Assembly: GCF_020179755.1 (NCBI RefSeq)
Contig: NZ_JAIUCY010000002.1
Location: forward strand, 62,001 to 126,000
Length of the DNA stretch: 64,000 nt
Source of the DNA: Herbaspirillum sp. alder98
GTDB taxonomy: Bacteria; Pseudomonadota; Gammaproteobacteria; Burkholderiales; Burkholderiaceae_D
Direction of reading: 5' to 3'
This document shows, one piece after another, positions 29,542-39,074 of this stretch. The position numbers were made by a program, and so were the translations under genes. Position 1 is the first letter of the stretch; every line of letters starts with the position of its first letter. The notes beneath the pieces were generated by a model. It saw only the letters and a list, made by a program, of their open reading frames with translations. It made no database searches and was not told the DNA's origin.

Positions 29542-31125
29542 ATGATTGATCACGACCCCGCCATGCTTGGCCAATTGATGACGCTGATGTGCAACGCGAT
29601 CGCCTTGAACGGTGCCGGCCAGACCGCGCAGGCCATCGCGGAACTCGACCAGGCACTGGCGCTTGACGCCGGTTTCCTGCCGGTGCACATGCAACGCGCG
29701 GCCCTGTTATTGCAGGCGGGCGACGCGGTCGCTGCGGTGCAGGCTTACCAGGCATGCCTGGACATTGCGCCTTGCTTTGACGACGCCCGGCAGGCGCACC
29801 ACACGGCATTGCTTGCGTTGACGCAGCAGTGCGAGGCGGCGCTGGCCAATGGCGTGGCGACGGCGCAAACTTACAGGCAGTTAGCCTGCGCCAGGCTGGC
29901 GCTGGATCAGCCACTGCCGGCGCTGGCCAGCATCGAACAATTGCTGGCGTCGAACCCCACCGATTTTTCGGGCTGCGCCCTGCGCGCCGATATCCTGCTG
30001 CGCCTGAACCGGCATGAAGATGCGCTGGCGTCATATCAAGGTTTAGTCGACGGTGATATCGATGCTGAGCAGCAGGCATTGATTGCCTATAACCGCGCCA
30101 CCATCCTGCGTCAGATGGCCCGTTACGACGACGCCCTGGCGCAATTCAACACGGCGCTTGCGTGGCGGCCGTCATTGACCCAGGCGCGGGTGGGGCGGGC
30201 GCACATGCAACTGTTGCGGGGCGACTTTGCTGCGGGCTGGCATGAGCATGAAGCCCGCCATGACATCGTCGAGCTGGCGCGCACCCGGCCCCGCAGCGAA
30301 CAGCCGCAGTGGCTGCCCGGCCAGGATGTGAGCCGCCTTCACGTGCTGCTGTGGGCCGAGCAAGGTCAAGGCGATGCCTTGCAGTTTGCGCGTTACATCG
30401 GGCTGGTGGCCACGCGCGCGGCGCGCACCACCGTGTGTTGCGTTCCTGCAATGGCGTCATTGCTGGCCATGGCCTTTCCATCCTGCGACTTCGTGAGCGA
30501 CGACAAGCATCTGCCGCCGCATGATGTGATCGCGTCGCTGCTCTCGCTGCCATTATTGTTAGGCTTGCCCGACCCGCAGGCCGCGCCCATGCCGCCGTAT
30601 CTGCATGCCGATCCCGCGCGCAGCAGCCATTGGCGCGTGCCGCCCGCGCGCCGACCGCGCATCGGCATCGCCTGGGCGGGCCGTCAATACGCCACCATTC
30701 ACCACACGCGTGATATCCCACTGGCCGAGTTGTTGCCGTTGTTCGAGTTGCCGGTCGATTTCGTCGCCCTGCAGCCAGTTATTCCCGCCACGGATGCCGA
30801 GGCGCTGGCCGCCATCGACAGCGGCCAGCAAGCGGGGCGATTGCAGCGGGTGCCATTGGCGGACTGGGCCGACACTGCCGCGCTGGTCGCCGAGCTCGAT
30901 GCCGTCATCAGTGTCGACAGCGCGGTGGCGCATCTGGCTGGCGCCATGGCGCGCCCGGTGTGGGTATTGTTGCGTTTCGAGGGCGAATGGCGCTGGGGGC
31001 AGGATCCGCAAGCCAGTGCGTGGTATCCCGGCATGCAATTGGTGCGTCAGCAGGTGCGCGGGCGGTGGGACGAACCGGTGCGCAGGGTGCGCCAGGCTTG
31101 CGCGGCGATGCTGGCGACACAATAA
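29542..31125 (+). CDS. TPR protein with glycosyltransferase-9-like C-terminal domain
   Basis: The 527-residue product has several tetratricopeptide repeats over residues 1-220 (for example IALNGAGQTAQAIAELDQAL and YNRATILRQMARYDDALAQF). The C-terminal domain resembles heptosyltransferases (GT9): RIGIAWAGRQYATIHHTRDI, then VISVDSAVAHLAGAMARPVW, where Asp-Ser-x-x-x-His-Leu-Ala is the nucleotide-sugar-site motif. Proteins of this layout often modify cell-surface or flagellar components; the substrate here is unknown. The start is ambiguous: GTG 29494 is in frame and 48 bases upstream. It follows the serine-rich gene closely and may be co-transcribed with it. Confidence 0.8.
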   Translation: MIDHDPAMLGQLMTLMCNAIALNGAGQTAQAIAELDQALALDAGFLPVHMQRAALLLQAGDAVAAVQAYQACLDIAPCFDDARQAHHTALLALTQQCEAALANGVATAQTYRQLACARLALDQPLPALASIEQLLASNPTDFSGCALRADILLRLNRHEDALASYQGLVDGDIDAEQQALIAYNRATILRQMARYDDALAQFNTALAWRPSLTQARVGRAHMQLLRGDFAAGWHEHEARHDIVELARTRPRSEQPQWLPGQDVSRLHVLLWAEQGQGDALQFARYIGLVATRAARTTVCCVPAMASLLAMAFPSCDFVSDDKHLPPHDVIASLLSLPLLLGLPDPQAAPMPPYLHADPARSSHWRVPPARRPRIGIAWAGRQYATIHHTRDIPLAELLPLFELPVDFVALQPVIPATDAEALAAIDSGQQAGRLQRVPLADWADTAALVAELDAVISVDSAVAHLAGAMARPVWVLLRFEGEWRWGQDPQASAWYPGMQLVRQQVRGRWDEPVRRVRQACAAMLATQ

Positions 31126-31150
31126 AAACGGCTGCCGGTGCCGGCAGCCG
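31122..31150 (-). terminator. Intrinsic terminator of smpB
   Basis: CGGCTGCCGG (31129-31138) and CCGGCAGCCG (31141-31150) form the stem. On the minus strand it is followed by TTTTTATT. It lies 41 bases after the smpB stop and directly abuts the convergent TPR gene end. Confidence 0.8.
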
Positions 31151-31190
31151 TCCTGGTCCTGCTTTGCGCTATTTTATTTAGCTTGTTTAA

Positions 31191-31640
31191 TCAGCGGCGG
31201 TGCTGCTTCATCGCCGACTGGATCTCGCGCTGGCCGTCGCGCGCCTTTTCCGTTTCGCGCTTGTCGTGCTGCTTCTTGCCCTTGGCCAGGCCGATGTCGC
31301 ACTTCACGCGTCCCTTCGAATAGTGCAGGTTGAGCGGCACCAGCGTATAGCCGGAGCGTTCCACCTTGCCGATCAGCTTGCTGATCTCGCCGGCATTGAG
31401 CAGCAGCTTGCGAGTGCGGGTGGTCTCGGGATGGACATGGGTCGAGGTGCTGGTGAGGGCGCTGATGTGCGCCCCGAACAGAAACACCTCGCCACTGCGC
31501 ACGATCACGTAGGCTTCCTTGAGTTGGACGCGCCCGGCGCGGATCGACTTGACCTCCCAACCTTGCAAGACGATGCCTGCTTCGAATCGCTCCTCGATGA
31601 AGTAATCGAAAAAGGCTTTTTTGTTGTCAACTATGCTCAT
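31191..31640 (-). CDS. smpB: SsrA-binding protein SmpB
   Basis: SmpB brings tmRNA to stalled ribosomes for trans-translation. It has 149 residues. The OB-fold core has [29 protein letters not shown] and [18 protein letters not shown]. The C-terminal tail [20 protein letters not shown] is the positively charged segment that inserts in the mRNA channel. It diverges from ratA with 67 bases between starts, a common betaproteobacterial arrangement. Confidence 0.97.
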   Translation of the reverse strand: MSIVDNKKAFFDYFIEERFEAGIVLQGWEVKSIRAGRVQLKEAYVIVRSGEVFLFGAHISALTSTSTHVHPETTRTRKLLLNAGEISKLIGKVERSGYTLVPLNLHYSKGRVKCDIGLAKGKKQHDKRETEKARDGQREIQSAMKQHRR

Positions 31641-31707
31641 CTAAGTAAAACTCGTCTCGTCGGTTTAAAATTGCTGCTTTGCGATTTTATCAAACGGACC
31701 ACCCTCG

Positions 31708-32139
31708 ATGGCAGTCGTACATAAAACCGTCCTCATCGGCTACAGCGCAGAACAGATGTTCAACCTGGTAGACCGGGTCGAGGATTATCCCGAATTCCTG
31801 CCCTGGTGTGGTGGGATTGAAGTCAGCGAGCGCAGCGAAAACACGTTGACCGCCAAACTCAAGATCAACTATCACGGCCTCAAGCAGTCGTTCAGCACCC
31901 AGAATACCAACGAACGGCCAAGCCGCATGACCATGCGCCTGGTAGAAGGGCCTTTCAAGCATTTCGAAGGGCGCTGGCATTTCAAAGAACTGCGCGCCGA
32001 CGCCTGCAAGATCGAGTTCGACATGGAATATGAATTCTCCAATCGTCTGCTCGAAGGCGTCATCGGCCCGGTCTTCAGCATGATCGCCAACAGTTTCGTC
32101 GATTCGTTCTGCAAGCGTGCCGAGCAGATATATGGCTGA
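31708..32139 (+). CDS. ratA: RatA-like START-domain protein (type II toxin-antitoxin RatA family)
   Basis: A 143-residue coenzyme-Q-binding/START-fold protein: LIGYSAEQMFNLVDRVEDYP, EFLPWCGG and FDMEYEFSNRLLEGVIGPVF are family hallmarks. In E. coli RatA binds 50S subunits and blocks subunit joining; other members (Coq10) act in ubiquinone function, so the role here is open. It sits in the conserved smpB-ratA-rnfH group and overlaps rnfH by 8 bases. Confidence 0.9.
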   Translation: MAVVHKTVLIGYSAEQMFNLVDRVEDYPEFLPWCGGIEVSERSENTLTAKLKINYHGLKQSFSTQNTNERPSRMTMRLVEGPFKHFEGRWHFKELRADACKIEFDMEYEFSNRLLEGVIGPVFSMIANSFVDSFCKRAEQIYG

Positions 32140-32437
32140 CTTGGCACTTTTGCAAGTGCAACTCTGCTATGCCGCGCCCGACCTGCAATTGCTGCAGCCG
32201 TTGCAGGTGGCGGCGGGCTGCACCATCGGTCAGGCGATCGTCGATAGCGGCCTGCTGCGTCAATATCCGGGCATCGACCTGACGGTGTGCAAGGTCGGCA
32301 TCTACGGCAAGCTCAAGTCGCTCGACACGGTGTTGCGCGCGCATGACCGCATCGAGATCTACCGGCCGTTGATCGCCGATCCGATGGAATCGCGCCGGCG
32401 GCGCGTGGTGCACAAGGAACGCAGTCAGCCGTCCTGA
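32132..32437 (+). CDS. rnfH: RnfH family protein
   Basis: A 101-residue ubiquitin-fold protein of the RnfH family: VQLCYAAPDLQLLQPLQV, VGIYGKLKSLDTVLRAHDRI, EIYRPLIADPMESRRRR. RnfH homologues are often next to ratA; biochemical function is not settled. I chose MADLALLQVQ at 32132, overlapping ratA by 8 bases, because this matches family starts. It is probably translated from the ratA mRNA. Confidence 0.9.
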   Translation: MADLALLQVQLCYAAPDLQLLQPLQVAAGCTIGQAIVDSGLLRQYPGIDLTVCKVGIYGKLKSLDTVLRAHDRIEIYRPLIADPMESRRRRVVHKERSQPS

Positions 32438-32500
32438 CGTGTTTGCGACAATCCGCAAATGAAACTCGACGGTGTGCGAGACGCACGCACAAGTTTTCTG

Positions 32501-33993
<1,493 letters not shown>

Positions 33994-34008
33994 CATCGTG
34001 CCCGGCGA

Positions 34009-34061
34009 CAGCCCGACCCGCCGCAGGTGTTGCACGCGGTGGTCGGGCTGTTGATTTTTTT
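34009..34061 (+). terminator. Hairpin with T-run between guaB and guaA
   Basis: CAGCCCGACC (34009-34018) pairs perfectly with GGTCGGGCTG (34041-34050) around a 22-base loop, then TTGA and seven T (34055-34061). It lies 15 bases after the guaB stop and 46 before guaA, so it could partly terminate guaB transcripts. Confidence 0.6.
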
Positions 34062-34107
34062 GCAGCTTAGCAACCCCTTCTTCATCAACGCAGCCACCCA
34101 GATCGCC

Positions 34108-35700
34108 ATGTCCACGCATACGCACTCGAAAATTCTGATCCTCGACTTCGGTTCCCAGGTCACCCAGCTCATCGCCCGTCGCGTGCGCGACGCCGGCGTG
34201 TTTTCCGAGGTTTTCCCGTACGACGTGAACGACGACTTCGTGCGCAACTACGGCGCCGCCGGCATCATCCTCTCGGGCGGGCCCAACAGCGTCACCGAAG
34301 GCGACACCCCGCGCGTACCGCAAGCGGTGTTCGAACTGGGCGTGCCGGTGCTGGGCATCTGCTACGGCATGCAGGCGATGGCGCTGCAACTGGGCGGCAA
34401 GGTCGAGATCGGCCACCTGCGCGAGTTCGGCTACGCCGAAGTGCGCGCCCACGGCCACACCCCGCTGCTGGAAAACATCAGCGACTTCACCAATGCCCAG
34501 GGTCACGGCATGTTGAAGGTCTGGATGAGCCATGGCGACAAGGTTGACGAAATGCCGGCCGGCTTCAAGCTGATGGCCTCGACCGGCAACTGTCCGATCG
34601 CCGGCATGGCCGACGAAGACCGTCGTTTCTACGGTGTGCAGTTCCACCCCGAGGTGACGCACACGGTGCAGGGCAAGGCCTTGCTGTCGCGCTTCGTGCA
34701 TGAAATCTGCGGCTGCAAGTCGGACTGGAACATGCCTGACTACATCACCGAAGCGGTCGAATCGATCCGCCAGCAGGTGGGTAGCGACGAAGTCATCCTC
34801 GGTCTGTCGGGCGGTGTCGACAGCAGCGTGGCGGCGGCCTTGATCCATCGCGCCATTGGCGACCAGCTGACGTGCGTCTTCGTCGACCACGGCCTGTTGC
34901 GCCTGGACGAAGGCAAGATGGTCATGGAGATGTTCGGCAAGAACCTCGGCGTGAAGGTGATCCATGTGGACGCCACGGCGCAGTTCATGGGCCACCTGGC
35001 CGGCGTCACCGATCCGGAAGCCAAGCGCAAGATCATCGGCCGCGAGTTTGTCGAAGTATTCCAGGTCGAGGCAGGCAAGTTGAAGGGCGCCAAGTGGCTG
35101 GCCCAGGGCACAATTTACCCGGACGTGATCGAAAGCGCCGGCAAGGGCAAGAAGGGCGCCCACACCATCAAGAGCCACCACAACGTCGGCGGCTTGCCCG
35201 AGACCCTCAACCTGAAGTTGCTGGAGCCGCTGCGCGAACTGTTCAAGGACGAAGTGCGCGAATTGGGCGTGGCCCTGGGCCTGCCACCGGAGATGGTGTA
35301 TCGCCATCCGTTCCCGGGCCCTGGCCTGGGCGTGCGCATCCTGGGTGAAGTCAAGAAGGAATACGCCGACCTGCTGCGTCGTGCCGACGCCATCTTCATC
35401 GAAGAGCTGCGCAACACCAAGGACGACGATGGCCAGAACTGGTACGAAAAGACCAGCCAGGCGTTTGCCGTGTTCCTGCCGGTGAAATCGGTCGGCGTGA
35501 TGGGCGACGGCCGCACCTACGAATACGTGGTGGCGTTGCGTGCGGTGCAGACGCAAGACTTCATGACCGCGCACTGGGCGCATCTGCCGCATGAGTTGCT
35601 GGGCCGGGTATCGAACCGCATCATCAACGAAGTGCGCGGCCTGAACCGGGTGGTCTATGACATCTCGGGCAAGCCGCCTGCGACGATCGAGTGGGAGTGA
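34108..35700 (+). CDS. guaA: GMP synthase (glutamine-hydrolysing)
   Basis: GuaA aminates XMP to GMP using glutamine. It has 530 residues. A class I amidotransferase domain has the nucleophile in [11 protein letters not shown] and the His/Glu pair in FHPEVTHT. An ATP pyrophosphatase follows, with the P-loop [13 protein letters not shown], then a C-terminal dimerisation domain ending [27 protein letters not shown] is the family start. Its 3' end is a well-known attachment site for genomic islands, and element remnants begin directly downstream. Confidence 0.98.
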   Translation: MSTHTHSKILILDFGSQVTQLIARRVRDAGVFSEVFPYDVNDDFVRNYGAAGIILSGGPNSVTEGDTPRVPQAVFELGVPVLGICYGMQAMALQLGGKVEIGHLREFGYAEVRAHGHTPLLENISDFTNAQGHGMLKVWMSHGDKVDEMPAGFKLMASTGNCPIAGMADEDRRFYGVQFHPEVTHTVQGKALLSRFVHEICGCKSDWNMPDYITEAVESIRQQVGSDEVILGLSGGVDSSVAAALIHRAIGDQLTCVFVDHGLLRLDEGKMVMEMFGKNLGVKVIHVDATAQFMGHLAGVTDPEAKRKIIGREFVEVFQVEAGKLKGAKWLAQGTIYPDVIESAGKGKKGAHTIKSHHNVGGLPETLNLKLLEPLRELFKDEVRELGVALGLPPEMVYRHPFPGPGLGVRILGEVKKEYADLLRRADAIFIEELRNTKDDDGQNWYEKTSQAFAVFLPVKSVGVMGDGRTYEYVVALRAVQTQDFMTAHWAHLPHELLGRVSNRIINEVRGLNRVVYDISGKPPATIEWE

Positions 35701-35718
35701 ATCCAGGTCCTTCGAAGA

Positions 35719-35797
35719 CTATCGCCTGCTATCGAAAATGCGACGTAACGTATTGATTTAAAAGAAAATACGTCACACCAGCTATCGGTAGCTATCG
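35719..35797 (+). repeat. Two pairs of CTATCG direct repeats downstream of guaA
   Basis: CTATCG is at 35719-35724 and 35729-35734, and again at 35782-35787 and 35792-35797. The step inside each pair is 10 bases, about one helical turn. They lie between the guaA stop and the integrase fragment, where attachment-site arms are expected. Protein binding is inferred only. Confidence 0.5.
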
Positions 35798-35816
35798 CCG
35801 GCCAGCGAAACGGATT

Positions 35817-35978
35817 GGCGGTAAAACGGACGGTAAAATTCGAGGCCTGATTCAGACACTCTCATTCACTATTGAGACTTTTACCGTCTTTGACGGTAAA
35901 AGTCTTCTCTGGAAAGCTTGCTCCATGCGGCTTTCCAGGCATCAGTAGGTCCCCTGCTCCCTGACGGTAAAAGCCGTC
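35817..35978 (+). repeat. Iterated GACGGTAAAA motifs and palindrome before the integrase fragment
   Basis: Copies of GRCGGTAAAA are at 35817-35826, 35829-35838, 35892-35901 and 35963-35972, plus an inverted copy at 35879-35888. The inverted and third copies form a perfect 13-base palindrome, GACTTTTACCGTC (35876-35888), TTT, GACGGTAAAAGTC (35892-35904). The last copy starts another small hairpin with CCGTC (35974-35978). These look like arm-type or excisionase/integrase binding sites of a former integrative element. Confidence 0.65.
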
Positions 35979-36000
35979 AAGAAACTGGAGAAATACCTCG

Positions 36001-36765
36001 ATGCTGACCGATACTGCACTACGCAATTTAAAGCCGAAGTCCAGGGTTTATAAGGCTACCGACCGTGACGGGATGTACGTGACGGTGTCGCCCGTCGGTA
36101 CCGTCACCTTCCGCTTCGACTACCGCCTTCACGGCCGCCGTGAAACACTCACTCTCGGGCGCTACGGCCAGGGTGGTATTTCGCTGTCCATGGCGCGCGA
36201 GCTGCTACTGGATGCGCGGAAATCCCTTCTCAAGGGCATATCGCCCGCTCTAGAAAAACAACGAGAGAAACGCCGTGTAATCGCCATCAAAACTTTTGAT
36301 ACAGCGATGGACGCGTGGTTTGTAAATGCAAAATTGGCCGACAGTACCCGAGCCATGCGCAAGCACATCATCGATCGGGACATCCTGCCCGTGTTCCGCA
36401 ATCGCCTGCTCGGCTTTGATGAACTGCAACAGGCTCGGGAAGCCATGCAAGCCACCAACTTGGACGAGGGCGAAGCCTCGGTGTTCGCGCGCGTTGCGCT
36501 GGCGTTGAAATATGACGATCCACTCAAGCCGGCGCCGGTGACCGAATCGCAAATCCTGATGCCGCGCCGGTTCGACGACCGCCGGCTGGACCTGTGGAGC
36601 GTATTCAACCGTACACAAGAAAACCTGACGCAAGGCGGCCTGCGCGCACGCAGCGCCAACGGACGCCGCCTGCAGACGCGTGCGGTGCAGGGGATTGACC
36701 AAAACATCCGACTGAACCGTGCACTTTGGTTGCTGGCCGACGGTATGCGTCAACTCAAAGGCTGA
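36001..36765 (+). pseudogene. Fusion scar: tyrosine recombinase N-terminus joined to DUF932 C-terminus
   Basis: An uninterrupted 254-codon frame made of two unrelated pieces. Residues 1 to about 137 are the N-terminal part of a P4-type phage/island integrase: the DUF4102 domain (MLTDTALRNLKPKSRVYKAT, DGMYVTVSPVGTVTFRF, LTLGRYGQGGISLSMARELL) and part of the core-binding domain (MRKHIIDRDILPVFRNRLL). The catalytic domain with R-H-R-Y is absent. From about residue 138 it reads as the C-terminus of a DUF932 mobile-element protein (RFDDRRLDLWSVFNRTQENL, GIDQNIRLNRALWLLADGMR). The joint is near 36409-36415. CTGGAG precedes the ATG. It probably arose by deletion inside an integrated element at guaA; an activity for the fusion is unlikely. 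Confidence 0.85.
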
Positions 36766-37271
36766 GGCCATGGTCGGCGAGGGCAGGTAAGCGCCCTCGC
36801 CGCCAAATGAATGAGATTGAGCCTGTCGGATGTGAAACCTAGCTGACGCATTCGCGGTACGACTTCGACTGGGGCGCATGGTTATCTAAGTGCACCTCTG
36901 TACCCAATACAAACCATTCGTTTTTGACACAGCAAAACATCAGATATTTGAGGCGAGACGCAGCGCTCATAGTTATTGATCAGTCACATAAACGGCAGTT
37001 AGTTCCTGTTTAATTTCATTTTTTGCATGCAATAAAAGCAATTTAGTGATTTTTTCGCGGCCATTAGACGATATATCGATCTTTCTCGCATTGAAAGAAT
37101 AATGCATATAAGTAATAATGCCGGCGGGTAAAAATTCGAAAATATTGGGGTCGTGGGGGCCGTTTTGTGCTGTAAATATTTCAATATTCACTGTGGGGAC
37201 AATCGCGCCGCTTGTAGTAAGCCGATTTTCTCGGCGGCAATGTTTCTGCCGCAATCCAGTCTGATGCGCAG
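36766..37271. other. AT-rich spacer between island scar and CDI locus
   Basis: About 500 bases without a believable gene, and markedly lower in GC than the core genome from about 36,890 to 37,200. It contains the likely promoter of the transporter gene. A 93-codon minus-strand frame here lacks a ribosome site and any recognisable motif. Confidence 0.55.
37091..37119 (+). promoter_or_regulatory. Candidate sigma-70 promoter of the cdiB-cdiA locus
   Basis: TTGAAA (37091-37096) and AATAAT (37114-37119) are 17 bases apart, in the AT-rich region about 150 bases before the cdiB start. Each hexamer differs from consensus by one base. Confidence 0.45.
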
Positions 37272-39035
37272 ATGCTAAAGAGAAGATGCTGTTCGGGCCA
37301 TCAAAGCTACATTTCGCTACGCAGGGCAGTCAGCGCAACGCTGATGGTTCTCTTTGCTGCTCATCTCACAAGTGGGCACGCGCAGACCGACCCTTCCGCA
37401 CAAGAATTCCAGCGCCAGCAGGAGCGCGAGCGGCAATTGCGACAGCAGCAGGAGGCGAAGCCCGATGTTCGCCTGCCCGATCCGTTGATGCAAGCTGATG
37501 CGGCAGGGCGAATTCCAAGTGGCGAGTTACCGTGCTTTACGGTGAAAAAAAATCGTGCTGTCGGGTGAGATGTCGCAGCGTTTTCAATTCGCATTGAACA
37601 GCGTCGTGACGGGCGACGATCCTACGCTAGGTCGCTGCCTTGGAGCGCGGGGAATCAACGTGGTCATGGCGCGAATGCAGAATGAAATCGTTGCCGTCGG
37701 CTACATCACCACGCGGATATTCGCCGAGCCGCAGGATATTGCAAGCGGCGAGCTGCGGCTGACTGTGGTGCCTGGACGAATTCGCAATATCCGATTTGCT
37801 GCAGATGCAGATCCTCGTGCTAGCCAATGGAATGCGATTCCGGCGTCGGCGGGCGATGTACTCAATTTGCGCGACATCGAACAAGGGCTGGAAAACTTCA
37901 AGCGCGTGCCGACAGCCGAGACCGATATCAAGGTCGCTCCCAGCGAGGGGGATGACGTCAGGGCGGGAGACAGCGATCTCGTCATCAGTTACCGCCAGAC
38001 TCTTCCCATACGTCTGACTCTGGCCGTGGATGACAGCGGCACGAAGTCGACCGGCAAGTACCAAGGGAGTGCGACGGTATCGTTGGATAACTGGCTGACG
38101 TTGAATGACTTGTTCTACATCAGCTATAACCACGATCTCGGAGGTGGCGACGCCGGGGTGCGCGGTAGCCAGAGCCACGTAGCACACTATTCGCTTCCTT
38201 TCGGCTATTGGGCCATCGCATTCACCAACAGTGCCAGTAGCTACCATCAGGCTGTTGCCGGCTTCAATCAGACCTACATGTATAGCGGCAAGAGCGAAAG
38301 CAGCGAGCTCAAGCTTTCTCGACTTGTGTATCGCGATGCGGTCCGGAAGACCACGTTATCGATCAAGGGCTTCGTGAAAGCCTCCAGCAACTATGTAGAC
38401 GATACCGAAGTGGAGGTCCAGCGTCGCCGTACGGCCGGATGGGAATTCGGTATCGCACACCGTGAATTCATCGGCGACGCTACGCTCGATCTGTCGCTCG
38501 CGCACAAGCGCGGCACTGGCGCTTTCGATTCGCTGCCTGCTCCGGAAGAGGCTTTCGGGGAAGGGACTTCTCGCTTTCGTATAAGCACCGCTGATCTCTC
38601 GTTGAACCTTCCGTTCGCTTGGCAAGCGCCTTGGGGGAAGCAGGCGCTGCGCTACTCAATGGCCGCGCGCGCGCAATGGAACGGCACGCCCTTGACACCT
38701 CAGGACAGGTTTTCCATCGGAGGCCGATACACCGTACGGGGCTTCGACGGCGAAGTGACCCTGCTGGCCGAGAACGGCTGGTTCGTCCGTAATGAACTCT
38801 CTACCGTGCTTGGACAAAGTGGACAGGAATTCTATGCAGAGCGGATTACGGCCAAGTGGGAGGTCCTTCCACGGCCTTATTGACAGGTCGCCGCCTGGCT
38901 GGCGCCGTGGCGGGAATGCGCGGTGGGTTTGGTCGCGTGTCGTACGACGTTTTCGCCGCGTCACCGCTTTCCAAACCAGACCGATTCCAGACTGCCCGCC
39001 TGACCGCCGGATTCAATCTGATGTGGTCGTTCTGA
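37272..39035 (+). pseudogene. cdiB: TpsB/CdiB two-partner secretion transporter, two frameshifts
   Basis: CdiB/FhaC proteins are Omp85 barrels that export TpsA exoproteins. Here the gene is split over frames. Part 1 (37272-37568) has a signal peptide ending TSGHAQ, the Gln/Arg-rich linker helix and GELPCFTVKK, then stops. Part 2 (37553-38883) continues with VLSGEMSQRF (POTRA 1) and most of the barrel, including GGRYTVRGFDGE. The break is at an A8 tract (37545-37552); seven A would read through as VKKIVLSGEM. A second one-base loss near 38838 gives a stop at 38883. The other frame reads ADYGQVGGPSTALLTGRRLA and ends TARLTAGFNLMWSF at 39035, the expected C-terminus. The two shifts cancel, and 37272-39035 is 588 codons, the normal family length. 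Confidence 0.85.
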
Positions 39036-39074
39036 TAGCGGCATTGCCGCACTCCGTCAAGAAGAAAGAAAAAG

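Noticed and set aside
35640-36000. Possible intact att core duplicated elsewhere in the window
   Set aside because: I looked for a second copy of the guaA 3' end (GAGTGGGAGTGA) downstream and did not find one by eye, so no island boundaries are claimed.
36973-37254. 93-codon minus-strand open frame in the AT-rich spacer
   Set aside because: No ribosome site, no recognisable motif, and it overlaps the likely cdiB promoter; long frames on this strand are easy to get by chance here.
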